From positions 1,855,501 to 1,919,500 of the forward strand of contig QVRM01004007.1 of the NCBI GenBank assembly GCA_003439945.1: DNA of 64,000 bases, written 5' to 3'. This document shows, piece after piece, positions 33,541 through 44,786 of this stretch (positions are counted from its first letter, which is position 1; every line of letters begins with the position of its first letter). Below the pieces are notes generated by a model. That model did not search any database. It was not told the origin of the DNA and was given only the letters and a program-made list of their open reading frames with translations. The DNA is from Dermanyssus gallinae. Taxonomy: Eukaryota; Arthropoda; Arachnida; Mesostigmata; Dermanyssidae. Both the position numbers and the translations under genes were made by a program.

Positions 33541-36365
33541 GCTTCGAAAACTTTAGGTTCATCAAGTACAGAGTAAAAACACGAGGGAGAGAGCTAGGTG
33601 GGTCAAGTGGAGACACACGCCGGGCAAAAAACCAGGCATTTTGCCAAACTATCTCTCTAGTTTAATAGACGGCATAGTAACAAATATGACGACCTTATTG
33701 TAAATCGTGGGGTAGCCTCGAAGGGAAAGCGTCAGAATGTGATCTGCAAGTTACTATAAGATGAGATTACGCTACCAGTAGACGGTGCCTTGCCACCACA
33801 TATTTTGGTTCGAAAAGAGATAAGGATACACGCAACGCAATTTATGTCCTACAATTGTGTATGGAGAAAGCCTCGTCCAGACTCGGATATGTATATATAT
33901 ATATACATACTTAACATATGGAAATCTCTATTTCAATAGCTTAGTGTATTTTACGGCAAAAATATAATGATTCAAAGGTATAAAGTATTTTGGTCATTGA
34001 GAGCTGTATACTCCATAGTATTTAGGCAAAATATCAAAATGCCAAGGGTAAGAAGTGATATTAGAGAGAGGAGTCATTGCTGTTATATACATTTCACGAT
34101 GAAACCTATTTCACGTATTTAAAATCAGTAACACTCATGAACCAAAAACTCACTTTCTAAAATGAGACGGTACAAAAATAACGATAGACATATATATATA
34201 TATGCTTTTCTCTATAGCAGGAAGTATACTAAATAGCAACTTGCATGTGATTAACGTGCTTATAAAGTTAATTAGAATGTGGCTACAGCAATAGTATATA
34301 AAAACTTTATGAAAATTGTAAACCGGTGTACAACATCACTGTTAAGACTATCTGAAATGCGTGGAACAAAAGTTTAAACTTGTACAAAGTGCACCACCAT
34401 AATTTATCCATTGTTGTAAAATCTATCTCTGAAGTCCGACGAGTAACAAGCTAATACAAAGAGTTTAATGCGAACACATTCGTTTGCTCATTAGAACACT
34501 TCACTAGTTATACAGCATCATAATGTCCCTGTCCGAGAATAAAACCTGTACAGGTTAGTCAACACGTAACAACCTGTCTTTGAAAGTAATTACTCTGCTA
34601 CTTCAAACGTAGTTGAAAACCAAAACGAAGCCAAAAGTTTCTATGAAAACCGACGCTTTATACAGCTCTCATTGGTCTACAAGTTAGCTGGCCATGTTCG
34701 GCACGCGCCGGTGGGCTGCATCTTCACTGTTGAAAGCAATTGTTTTTGCCCTTGCGGCATGTGTGAGGAAGTACATTGTCGGTCGACACGAAAACAGAAC
34801 CAATTCATTTGATATTTACTTTCCTCACGGCTTGAAACCGCAATTTTAGACAAAAGAGGGGGAAGGGGGAGCAAAACTTGTTTCTGCAGTGTTCTAATCC
34901 TGTCGAGTTCATCCGTAGATGATGACACAACACTTCTGCTATCAACAGTTTGTTGGTAACAACAACTTTCGGTACCTACGACAACTTTCGGTATCAACTG
35001 TCTCACAACACGTTAAGCGCGTACAAAAAAGTAACTTACAATCCTGGACGAAGACCGCTTCAGAATAGTTCGACGGACACTTTGGCCAAGTTCGCCTTGC
35101 AATAAAGCTGTTCTTCGCGAGTTGTGTTGGAGCCTCGACTTTTCAAGATGGCCGCCCAGGGTGCGCGGCGAAAGAGCGGGGACAGCCATTGCTGTTGGCT
35201 TACTACAACAACTACCACTACTACTACTACAACTACTTGCCTGCAGTGTGTACGGTGGTGTTTTCGCATGGAGCTGCCGGCGAGGAACCGTCTCTGGGAG
35301 GAACGACGGGGAATGGAGTCGGGAGGGAGAGTTTGGGCTGTGGTATGTCAGAACGCGCGCCGCTGTGGAGCACAGCACGGGTTGGTTGGTTGGCTGGCTG
35401 GCTGGCTGGCGAGTACCGACTGGCGAGCCACCGAATCGGGTACAGACGAATTGTTTTGTTCGTTGCGATTGCACATATGCGAATAAGTGCTTACGAAATC
35501 GCTTTGCTCCTCCTTATATACTCTGACAAAAACACATACTCCCCGGCATACACCTATTCTGTTACACGTAAGGATAATTATGAAGTTCTTGGCGACGGTG
35601 ATGATCTGATGATCATGATCCATTCACCCTCTTGATTCGGGGTCACGCTTAACACAGACCAACTTAGTTTCTAAGCTGCTTAGCCAATAGCAGCTTCGTG
35701 CCTTTTAAGCACATAGAAATCAGGCAATCGCCTCGTACTAGGAACGACACTCGGTTTATATATGTATATATATATATATATATACTGATCATTATCGATC
35801 TATCTTTAATATACGGTCGTCCAAACAGTGTTGGGCCAGATTTGAAGGAGTTGCAAATTTATTTAAAGTAATGCAAAAAGAAAACAGGAGAGGAGCGATA
35901 TTACTTTGTTTTGAAGAGCCAGTGAAACTACAAATTTTTGTTATACCGATGTAGCTAGCCGGACATCACTCTACAAAATGTGCGATGGCAAATGAACAAG
36001 TTGCTCGATAGCGAAACCTCGTTTGAAAGACCCAATGTCTGCTAGCGAACGAATTAATTAGTCGTATTGAATAAGTTCGCAAAAATCGAGATCTTGTAAT
36101 GTCTCCTTTTTAAGCTCAAAAACACATCCACGTCCAGGAAAATGCGCAGTTCACAGAGACCATTTTATCGTACCGTAATCCGTTTACCTGCCTTCGTTGT
36201 CGTATTCCCATAGAACCATTTTTTAAAAAAAGGAGAACGCTAGAGGCTGGTAACCGTTTCCGTAAGTTATTGCCCGTGTACTTTTTTTTCATTTCATGGC
36301 TAATTTCAATCCACACCGGAATTTACCTTGTCTGAATTGGAAACCATGCAAACCAATTTAAGAGT
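33541..36365. other. Non-coding stretch
   Basis: AT-rich unique DNA to about 34.6 kb, then a more GC-rich part with an ACT/CTA triplet run (35205-35235) and GGTTGGCTGG repeats (35380-35412). Short TA arrays lie near 33890-33905, 34193-34203 and 35757-35785. Overlapping open frames at 35.0-35.6 kb are read in four frames at once and are not credible genes. Confidence 0.5.
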
Positions 36366-36441
36366 GGCCGGTCTGGGTTTCGAACCCAGTCCTCCCGAAT
36401 GCAGGGCAAAGGCTTTGCCACTAAGCCATCTTGCTCGGCAA
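36366..36441 (-). repeat. tRNA-like sequence (SINE head or tRNA pseudogene)
   Basis: On the minus strand: GCCGAGC, an A-box-like TGGCTTAGTGG, then a perfect T-arm CTGGG-TTCGAAA-CCCAG with B box, ending ACCGGCCA. Spacing is tRNA-like (about 75 bases), but the acceptor stem pairs only partly and the anticodon stem is poor. Most likely a tRNA-derived SINE head or decayed tRNA. Confidence 0.6.
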
Positions 36442-37434
36442 GTTAATCAATTTTAAACCAAAAATATTTAACTAAAACGTTTAAGCACGCGAAAACCTCA
36501 GGGCGAAAACCGCTGCCATTATGATTGTTCTGACGCAGCAATCTAGTCGTGTGTGATTTTTATGCGTAAAATGTTCATGAAGGTTTACGCAAAATATATA
36601 CGCACGCCCATCTTTCCGAATCAATCTAACCACGAGTAGTATGTACGACGTCTAGATGTATCCGTTCTCGCCCAAGATGCAGTACTCGAAGTAGTACGCC
36701 GCACTATCGGTATCGTTAATGGAAAAAAGGACGCAGATAGCAGATAGTTTTTATTAAGCTCGATTTAGTACTATGCTGATGGGACAGTGCGTACGTCTGA
36801 ACGTCATATTTGGAGGGGCGCCAGCTTATTTGTTAAAAAATAACATTTACTGTGTGTGCGATAAGGTCAACTATCTATACGGGGATATATCATGCGCCTT
36901 CATTTCTAAGAGTAGTTATAAATATTGTTCTGAGAGTACAAACCTTGCTGCTCATCGCTCAGGTGCCTCCTCGTCCCGGTACCTGAAATAGGCACATTCC
37001 AGTTCTATTATATCCGTCAGAAAAAGGCCAGGTTCAAAGCATTTGACTCTTTATTTTTTTCCGGTTAATAAGTGGTCGGCTTTGGCCAGACTTGGCTGCC
37101 GAGAATCCAGGTTTAGATTAAAAATATGTAACAATGGGCTCATGACTTTATGAGAGATAATATATACGCAAGCACTAACAATATTTGGACACGCTTGCAT
37201 TATAGATTTTGAACAGTGCGTCACCAGCTATGGATCATATCTGTTACGAATAAGCCAAAGTCGACTAGGGAGTAGATATTCTGAATAGGACAGTCTACAT
37301 GACAGCGTGAATAAATAATACAGTTCCAACGTATTTACTTATACAAATTACCACAAATAGACATATAGTAATACATTTCAAACGTTTTGTACGCAGAAAG
37401 CCCACGGCATACAAGGAAAAATAGGTACTACTCC

Positions 37435-37437
<3 letters not shown>
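36442..37437. other. Non-coding stretch
   Basis: No gene, hairpin or array of note was seen; AT-rich unique sequence. Confidence 0.4.

Positions 37438-37492
<55 letters not shown>
37438..37492. repeat. (TA)n microsatellite
   Basis: About 50 bases of TA on the left of the LTR-like block at 37.6 kb. Confidence 0.95.
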
Positions 37493-37589
37493 GGTAGACG
37501 AGTAGAATATTAGTATAAATATAATTTGGGAAACATATGACGATGATTGGTAATCTTACTTAGGAGGGAAGGAGTAGCTTATAGCTGAG

Positions 37590-37866
37590 GTGTGCATGTC
37601 ATGATTGGCATCCGTCAGCTCCCTCTAGTGGTCGCTGACGGAGGTACACGAACTGCGCCAGCAGCACTGCTTAGTGAGAGAATAGTCGGCGGAGAGACCG
37701 TGTAGGAAGAGGAGGCAGAGGGGACTACGTGCCGCATGTAGGTCGGACGAGTCCGACGGTGTAATAGAGAGAAGCCTTAAGACGGCCGATAAATCGGCGG
37801 TTGGAATAAACCGATTAAGTTAGTAAAACAACCTGATGTCTTCCTTTGACCCTAGTAACGCTCGCT
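37590..37866 (+). mobile_element. Probable solo LTR or other retroelement fragment with hairpins
   Basis: GC-richer than both flanks. It contains an inverted repeat CCGTCAGC...GCTGACGG (8-bp arms, 14-base loop) around CTCCCTCTAGTGG, a GTCGGACGAGTCCGAC hairpin, a GCCGATAAATCGGC hairpin and AATAAA at 37805-37810. Such promoter-less GC blocks ending in AATAAA are typical of LTRs. I could not find matching ends with a target duplication, so limits are approximate. Confidence 0.4.
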
Positions 37867-37867
37867 T

Positions 37868-37868
37868 T

Positions 37869-37943
<75 letters not shown>
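37868..37943. repeat. (CA)n/(TA)n compound microsatellite
   Basis: A short CA run passes into about 55 bases of mostly TA. Confidence 0.95.
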
Positions 37944-38446
37944 GTTGTTTGAATCATGTTTTTTTTTTAATTTTATTTTTTTTATTTGCCGAGAACTTAA
38001 GCGTTGTGAAATGCAGTTCCGTAAATAAACCACGTTTGAAATTGAAAAACAAAATTTGAATTGAATATATATATATAAACTGTTTAACGGATGAACCGCA
38101 CAAACCATCATTCTAAGAACTAAGCTACCAGAGCACACGGTCACTTCTGTTATGTAAGTCATTGAAAATATTACTACCCTTCTATACCAGGGTGCTTAGC
38201 GCGGCAGCATACGCAGACATGCTGAGATATTGTGACGACGGTACGACTAAATGTAATGATTTCGCTACGCTGAGTTAACAGATATATTTGTTTATTTCGC
38301 AATAACATTGCATTTCAAGATGTTACATAATTACAATACAGTTATTTATATACAATTTGAACGCTTTAGCGACCGTCTCACTGGGCGAGAAAGTGCAAAG
38401 ACCGCCGATGGGTCTGGCAGCTCGCTACGTGGTATTTAGCGCATAC

Positions 38447-38750
38447 CTGCGAGCAGAACCGGCAACGACATTTATCGCTAACTTGGTGAAATCCTTGGGT
38501 CGAACATACCAAGTGATGATAGCCATGCACAATGTACCTTGTGTACACGTGCCGGCTAGTGCATGCCATTCCATGCCAAAGCTCCCTGGCGAGGTACACA
38601 TCCGACTGCGCGACTTCTGCTGAGGCCTCGGTCACTTTTCCCTGCCACTGCAACAAAAAATGCTGAAGTGGTCCTGTAATAGGTGACCTAAGCCTGACTC
38701 TGATTGTTTCCACTGCCGGCCCGCAACCCGCCAGCAGGTACACGAAGCGA
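38447..38750 (-). CDS. Candidate internal exon, unidentified Cys/His-rich protein
   Basis: An open 101-codon block between a plausible acceptor (GTTAACTCAG) and a good donor (CAG|GTATGC). The encoded sequence has few low-complexity residues and a Cys-rich C-terminal part (VCSTQGFHQVSDKCRCRFCSQ) after ELWHGMACTSRHVYTRY. I do not recognise the family. No flanking exon was found, so it may be an exon of an unrecognised gene, a decayed gene, or chance. Confidence 0.3.
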
Positions 38751-40436
38751 CTGAGTTAACCAGGATGTGGCACTCAATACAACGGCAACTAAATCGCGAG
38801 AAGGCTAGAATTCGGATGAACAATAGCAGCTAACGGACGTAGAGGTCTGATGCGTAGCACGGCTGAAAATAGGCCTGTCATAAGACACTCTCCATCGGTC
38901 TGTTTTGTGCTGGCACCCCTAAGAGTGTCAGACTCCGCTCTTAAATCCGTTAAACTTTACAGCGGTTTGTGCTTGTTTCGTATAGGCTTACAGGTAAATT
39001 ATGGTTAGACTCGAATTGAGCGGTTCAAGTCGACCCTCTCCCGTCATCGGCCGATGATCGTTTCGACGGTGGAGTACGTTGCGATTTCGGCGCAAAAAGC
39101 TGCGGTCATTTTCTGCTATCTAGTTTCGTTGAGACATGTCGTTATCGGCTTATGATTGTTGGAACCGTTGATTACGTTAGGTTTTGGGCGGGGACGCTCT
39201 GGCCGTGCGACGTGGCCGGTTAGAACTAACTTGAATTGCGCCATGATGCCTATACAGTGTAGTGCGTGGTTGGACCGTAATTGTACTGGCCAAGGGGTGG
39301 AGCACTTCATTCACAAAAATCTAATTTTTTCGGGTTGATTCTCAGTCATAATTTAACGTCCACGGAACTGATGTCACATTGATTCGTAAGATGGATCTCA
39401 TAAATATAAATGTGCAAAGGCTGGGATCGAACCCGCCCGTGAACCCTGTGTGTCCTTTCCGGCAAGGCGCACGCGAGTGCACCAGGCAACCGGGCTCGAC
39501 TCTCCAAAGATGCCGAATCTACCCCAAATCTGTAGGAGTAATCAGCCACTTTTTTATTCGACGATCCTCCGTCCACTACGGACTTAGCATCGTGACGAGA
39601 AAAGGACACAGACACAAATATATTGCACTCGTACACTTGTGCTCAAATACGTGTATGCTCAAAAAGCAGGTATTGGTACGACGTGAACGGAATGGAATGG
39701 ATGCATAGTGTTCTGTCATAATTTATATAAAATCGTTTCTATAATAGCATTGATGGTAAAAAATCAGAGTTCATCCAGACAAGCGTAAAGCTCAAAAGTA
39801 CTCGGTTCACTAAGATATATATTGTTGAGTAGTTAAGCAAAGCGTATGCATATGGCTATTTGTAAGTTTTAGAACTTCTCTATCCGGAACGGAGTGTGCG
39901 AAGAAACGATATATGCCTTTACAAATCACTACGCTTTAGGATAAATCATTCTAGTCTACGTTTGCGCAGCACCCAAATTCAACGATAACGTTCACGGACG
40001 CTTAGCCATGCAGGTGCATCAGCCGCTTGCTACGATTCGACTTGACTTGAGCTCGTGACTTAATCAGATTTGCCTCGCGTCTGCTCTTCGAATCCTAAGC
40101 CGTCATTTCTAGGATGTTCCGCTCTAGCTAAATCTTACCACCAGCACCGTTATTGATGTGCAGTGCAATCAGCCAAGCTTGAGTGAAATTGTTCGACCGC
40201 CCGAACGTTTAAAGACCTCCCCGTGACGAAGCAAAACAGTGCTAACGTTCAGTTCCATCCGCGGATCGCGGTTGTAGTTGTAGTAGTTGTAGTAGTAGTA
40301 GTACTAAGAGCGGCAAGTCATTTGGATATTGCGGACCGTTGCGTCCGGTCGAGTTGTTGCAATCGGACGATGTCGCGATCCGGCTGAAAGCCTAGCAGCA
40401 TCTGTGGTGATCTCGTTCAGCGCTCTCGCGTCTAAA
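38751..40436. other. Intergenic DNA and upstream region of the Spartan gene
   Basis: Mostly unique sequence. It contains the tRNA-like fragment at 39405-39490 and a GTT/GTA triplet run at about 40270-40305 just before the Spartan start exon. Confidence 0.5.
39405..39490 (-). repeat. tRNA-like SINE fragment
   Basis: Minus strand: GGTTGCCTGGTGCACTCGCG (A-box-like) and, about 40 bases later, GGGTTCGATCCCAG (B box), then CCTTTGCACAT. The tail matches the copy at 20896-20965, so these are probably two members of one tRNA-derived SINE family. Confidence 0.5.
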
Positions 40437-40439
40437 ATG
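40437..40439 (+). CDS. SPRTN: Spartan gene, putative start-codon exon
   Basis: AAAATG directly followed by GTAAGTG. Joining it to the acceptor TTCTAG before 41596 gives ATG-GCA-CAT-CAA in frame. The large exon has no ATG ahead of its conserved N-terminal helix and begins with open codons up to the acceptor, so an upstream start is required. Confidence 0.6.
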
Positions 40440-41440
40440 GTAAGTGGGCGGGCCTTGTCCGCTCTGACAGCGCCCTCTGGATCTGGAGTCCTCGAAGAAA
40501 CGTCGAGTGGGTGAGAACGATATTCTCCGTCGGATCAGTCGGTTTCACGCTTCTGGTGGAGTTGTACCTATGGTAGCTCCAGAAGGTGTCACTCGATGTA
40601 GAGACGGCACTTGCCATGTTTGTTTAGGGCATTGATTCCACATGAAATTTGTCGAGCTAGGCTGAGAATATTCGATTCATACTTGCATTTTTGTTTCTCT
40701 GATTTCCAATGCGCTACAAAATGCGTTCAAAATATTTGCTAAACAAAAAACATTTCTTACGACACTATAATAAGTTGAATTTTTTCAATTTCTTTTATTC
40801 ACATTGTCTGTGTAATACTCTATTTAGTTAAAATAGGAGTACATAAGTACTCCGGTTAATCAAGGAAGTCCCCCCAGCTTACCCTTAAGTTTCTCGAGGT
40901 GATTCAGAGACTGCGGGTATGTACAAGTTTGGGCATGGTACAGATCTCAAGGGTCTTCGCAATATTTACAAATACACGACTCGACTGGGTCGTGAAACGA
41001 CTCCGTTCGACAGACCACATGACGATAGCCGTGAAGTCGAATTATGGTCTAGACTGAGAGAAATCGATTGTATGGCGGACTTATTCAGTTTAAGGAAATC
41101 AAGGCATTTTCAACAGTGTCTTAGGCATTAAGCTTGTTATCACCTCTATCTTACTTCTTTTGGGTTACGTAGATGTACGAACTCTGCATATTCTGCTAAT
41201 TTAAAAATAAAATACCTTTTTGCTCATACGCAGATAACTAATATCGGCATGTTTTATCTTTGTTCATATATTTCTTGGTAGACGATAGCGAGGAACTTTT
41301 TCCATAGATAAAGTAATATAAGTAATGAATATTTAAACCTTTATTAGCACATGTTGTTGCAAAACCTGGTTTAAATAGGCGTGCTATGATTTAAGAAACA
41401 TGCATCTTGCTCTTCTCGTTGTACATGACCGTTGCGTTAT

Positions 41441-41491
<51 letters not shown>

Positions 41492-42987
41492 ATCTCGTTT
41501 CATTTATCGACGAATTTTGTTTAGCTCGTAGCTTATGTTTTTCTCGGACGCTAACGGTAATCATTGCAAGATATTTTGCTTTGGTCTGCTTCTAGGCACA
41601 TCAAGTGGAGAAGGACAGGTTGTTAGCCGAAGCACTACAACGTAGGTTCTCGGGTCAAGATCGTCACCAGAGTTCCATGTATGATCTGGAAGAGGACAGA
41701 AAGCTCGCCGAGAAGCTCCAGAAAGAAGAGGAGGCAGAGTACAGAAGCTTCAATGCTACGAAACCGAGTTCGTCCGCTAAGAGAGAACCCTCGACGGTCG
41801 ACTCAGCACAGCTTCAAAGGTACAAAGAGCTCTCCCCTGTTGATCCTTCATGGGAGACTACTGATCCAACACCGGACATTTACAGTCTGTTTAAGGCGTT
41901 TAATGATAGCTTTTTTTGGTCCAAGCTAACAAGTTGCGAGGTTCGCTGGAGCGCTCAGATGACGACATGTGCCGGTTTGTGCTGCTACAGCCCAAGGGAG
42001 GGATTTTGCTCAATTCGTTTGTCCAAACCATTACTGACGTTGCGGCCTCGCCGGGATCTCGTTGAAACGCTTCTTCACGAAATGATTCACGCCTACCTGT
42101 TTCTCACACATCAAGACCGTGAAGCTCGAGATCGTAACGGTCATGGAACAGAGTTTCATCGACATATGTTCCGCATCAATGCTCAGACCGGAGCCAATAT
42201 TACGGTATATCATAACTTTACAGAAGAGGTACGTTATTTCAAAGTACATCATTGGAGGTGCGACGGACCTTGTCGATTTAAACATCCTTTTTACGGCTGG
42301 GTTAAGCGATCAAGAAACCGTACTCCGTCAGCAAATGACTTTTGGTGGTCGCAGCATCAACGTGATTGTGGGGGAACTTTCGTCAAAGTAAATGGACCTG
42401 AATTGAAGGATGGAAAGAAGAACAACAGAAAGCGCAAAGACTTGTCAGCGGATGGGTCTAGTGTTCCAAAGAGGCAACGAACCACGGCTGTATCTAATAA
42501 TTCTATACCGGGACCGTCGTCTCGTACAACTGGTACGCTGGATAAAGTCAAGAAGACGACGACGACAACGACTCCTTTCAGCGGATCTGGTAATGTTCTG
42601 GGATCCACCGGTACACTGGACTCGTCGCAGTCACCTCGCGACGCACGACTGTTTCCAAATGGTGGTGACGGTCAATCTCCAACGAAGCGCTTGCGTCAGG
42701 CGACACTCGACGAAACGATGTCTTTAAGCAAGCCTTCATTGTCATCAAAAGGTATTGTGAGGCCTTTGTTAAACGACTCACTGGCAAAGAAAGTTCTGGA
42801 AACGTTTAGTGACTCCGACGACGAAGAAAATACCAGTAATGGGCGGTCTGGTCGCTCAGCTTCTCAAGTGCCCGATATAATAATATGCCTTGATGATACG
42901 GATGAAATGGCTAACTGTCCAGTCTGCTCGGTCAATGTTCCTCTAAGTAGCATCAATGATCATTTGGATAGATGCGTTTCTAGCTAG
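40437..42987 (+). CDS. SPRTN: Spartan/SPRTN-type DNA-protein crosslink metalloprotease
   Basis: Nuclear protease that degrades proteins crosslinked to DNA during replication, with ubiquitin and p97 (VCP) as partners. 464 residues as joined here: ATG at 40437-40439, intron 40440-41595, exon 41596-42987. Two MIU-like helices (DRLLAEALQRRF, residues 8-19; DRKLAEKLQKEE, 35-46) come first. The SprT domain spans about 85-265, with HEMIH at 162-166 (zinc and catalytic residues), a third zinc His184 (GHGTEF), and a small Cys cluster (WRCDGPC, DCGG). A basic DNA-binding-like stretch (GKKNNRKRK, 274-282), an SHP box for p97 (FSGSGNVLG, 329-337) and a C-terminal UBZ4 zinc finger (Cys442, Cys445, His457, Cys461) follow. 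The PIP box is not clear. Length is near human SPRTN. Family and domain order are firm; the one-codon first exon is inferred. Confidence 0.95.
41444..41488. repeat. (TA)n array inside the Spartan intron
   Basis: About 44 bases of TA lying roughly 110 bp before the splice acceptor. Confidence 0.95.
41596..42987 (+). CDS. SPRTN: Spartan gene, main exon
   Basis: 1392 nt after a pyrimidine-rich acceptor (TTTGGTCTGCTTCTAG); it encodes everything but the Met, through the TAG at 42985-42987. No intron breaks the protease domain. Confidence 0.93.
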   Translation, partial: AHQVEKDRLLAEALQRRFSGQDRHQSSMYDLEEDRKLAEKLQKEEEAEYRSFNATKPSSSAKREPSTVDSAQLQRYKELSPVDPSWETTDPTPDIYSLFKAFNDSFFWSKLTSCEVRWSAQMTTCAGLCCYSPREGFCSIRLSKPLLTLRPRRDLVETLLHEMIHAYLFLTHQDREARDRNGHGTEFHRHMFRINAQTGANITVYHNFTEEVRYFKVHHWRCDGPCRFKHPFYGWVKRSRNRTPSANDFWWSQHQRDCGGTFVKVNGPELKDGKKNNRKRKDLSADGSSVPKRQRTTAVSNNSIPGPSSRTTGTLDKVKKTTTTTTPFSGSGNVLGSTGTLDSSQSPRDARLFPNGGDGQSPTKRLRQATLDETMSLSKPSLSSKGIVRPLLNDSLAKKVLETFSDSDDEENTSNGRSGRSASQVPDIIICLDDTDEMANCPVCSVNVPLSSINDHLDRCVSS

Positions 42988-43810
42988 ATCATATTGGTGG
43001 TAATCATATTTGGAAAACAAGCACATTTATGGAAGATGGATCTGCTGGGACAACTCGGCGCGATGCAGCATATATATATATTAGTGTGTCGGGATATATA
43101 TAATATGTATTTTAGTATGTCGGGATAAGTGACCAAGGCGTAGATATACAATTGTAACAATGAAGTCATTAGTTGTACGTGTGATGAACTAGGTGAACAC
43201 ATTGTGTGATCTTTTGCTGACTGTGATTTTAGGACATGTTTCATTATTCGCTGAATTTGAAGGAGCAAATAACAAGCACACACTCTGTATTTACTGTAGA
43301 AAACCATGGACTCGACGCACACTTCTCATGTAATAATGCTAAAGCTAGAAGTGCGCATGTTTTGCGTATCGTATATGTAGTTATACTAGTCAAGCGAAAA
43401 ATTAATACATGCATGCAAGGAAATAATAATGTCTTTGACTGTTTGTTTCGGCTTGCTGAATCCTCAAAACCTGTGCCAACGCGCTCTGGGGACTCGTATG
43501 TTCAGGCCAAAGTGTTGGGAGTCCCTGGTCACAACAAAGCTGTGGGTTTGGGCGACTGCCCCTACATTTTGTCCTTGAACAATACAGATTCAACCTTAGC
43601 AAACGGTTCTTCGTAGCCTGGAGTCGGCGCAAGCGCAGCGCCCCGCTCTTAGACACAAATGCACAGAGTGTACTTTGAATGCGATCTTTTGTCGTCACTA
43701 AACTCGCGCTTGTTAGTATCAGACGACAGGAGTTGCTTTCTTGATGACAATAAAGAGAAAAGCCTTAATTTATTAACTGTCATTGGAAATGTTTTTTTAG
43801 GCACTCATCA
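42988..43810 (+). other. 3' region of the Spartan gene
   Basis: AT-rich with short TA runs, then a GC-richer patch (43450-43650) open on both strands but matching nothing known. AATAAA occurs at about 43748-43753 and may end the transcript, giving a 3' UTR near 770 bp. Confidence 0.4.
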
Positions 43811-44010
43811 TTGTATTTCTAATATCATATTGATCTTGTATTTCTAATATCATATTGATCTTGTATTTCTAATATCATATTGATCTTGTATTTCTAATAT
43901 CATATTGATCTTGTATTTCTAATATCATATTGATATTGTATTTCTAATATCATATTGATCTTGTATTTCTAATATCATATTGATCTTGTATTTCTAATAT
44001 CATATTGATC
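43811..44010. repeat. 25-bp minisatellite, exactly 8 copies
   Basis: TTGTATTTCTAATATCATAT + TGATC repeated eight times without indels; the only change seen is the last base of copy 5 (A for C). Each unit contains the near-palindrome AATATCATATT. Confidence 0.95.
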
Positions 44011-44786
44011 ACAATCTCACTATTGATGTATTTGTTTTTTTCCATGGTTTTCCATCAATAGCTGCGGGACCTGTATGAGTTTTGGGCAGTGCCTCATTTA
44101 TTCAATTGTTTGGTGAAATCGGCGGAAGCATGTCAGTGTCATGTTCTACTCACTTCTGATCAAATAGTGACAACAAACGAACAATTTCGTAAAAGAAATA
44201 CAACAGCTATTTAGTAAGTGACCGTCTAATTTGTACGTGAACCATGAACGCCAACTCGTTTGGGAATATACACTCTTTACATGCGACTTTTTCTTAAAGA
44301 CGAGGCTCGTGAGTGAGTGAACTTAACACGCATGCTTGACAGCGCTGCCGAATCGTTCATTACATACGATGAGGGCCGACGCCGAATAGCCTGCTTACAT
44401 TGGCCACCTTCACACAGCGTAGCGGGAAAGCGCAGGGGCAAACGCGATTATTCGCTATTTTGCCAATTTCAAAAAGTGTCCCTCGAGACGGACTGCCCGC
44501 CCCTTGGCACTTGCCACTAACTCCTAGATGCGTTGTGGATCGCCGAGAAGCTGTCGTCGTTGCTATCGAAAACCCCTATGCCCATTTCATTGCCGTGTAG
44601 GAGGCGCTCTCGTCGTGCCATCAACAAAAGGGTGGGATAGCACGGATGTGGCGTATGTGATAAGAGGAAATTCGGTGCGGTGTTGCGTGTTGCGCCCTAG
44701 TCCTGGGGAAAGGGTTTGTTCGGTTGTTGGGGAATCGCGCTGGCAAGGGCAAATACGGAGTAGATAGGAGAGGAGGTGCTCTCTGT
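44011..44786. other. Non-coding stretch
   Basis: No array and no recognisable gene; frames open near 44.3-44.7 kb are short and overlap in three phases. Confidence 0.4.

Noticed and set aside
37735..37765. Possible hammerhead ribozyme core around GGACGAGTCC
   Set aside because: The conserved CUGAUGA and GAAA elements are missing; it is a simple hairpin.
43236..43616. 126-codon frame downstream of the Spartan gene
   Set aside because: It has no recognisable domain, the opposite strand is equally open, and the position fits a 3' UTR.
43811..44010. CRISPR-like array
   Set aside because: Units are contiguous with no variable spacers; it is a eukaryotic minisatellite.
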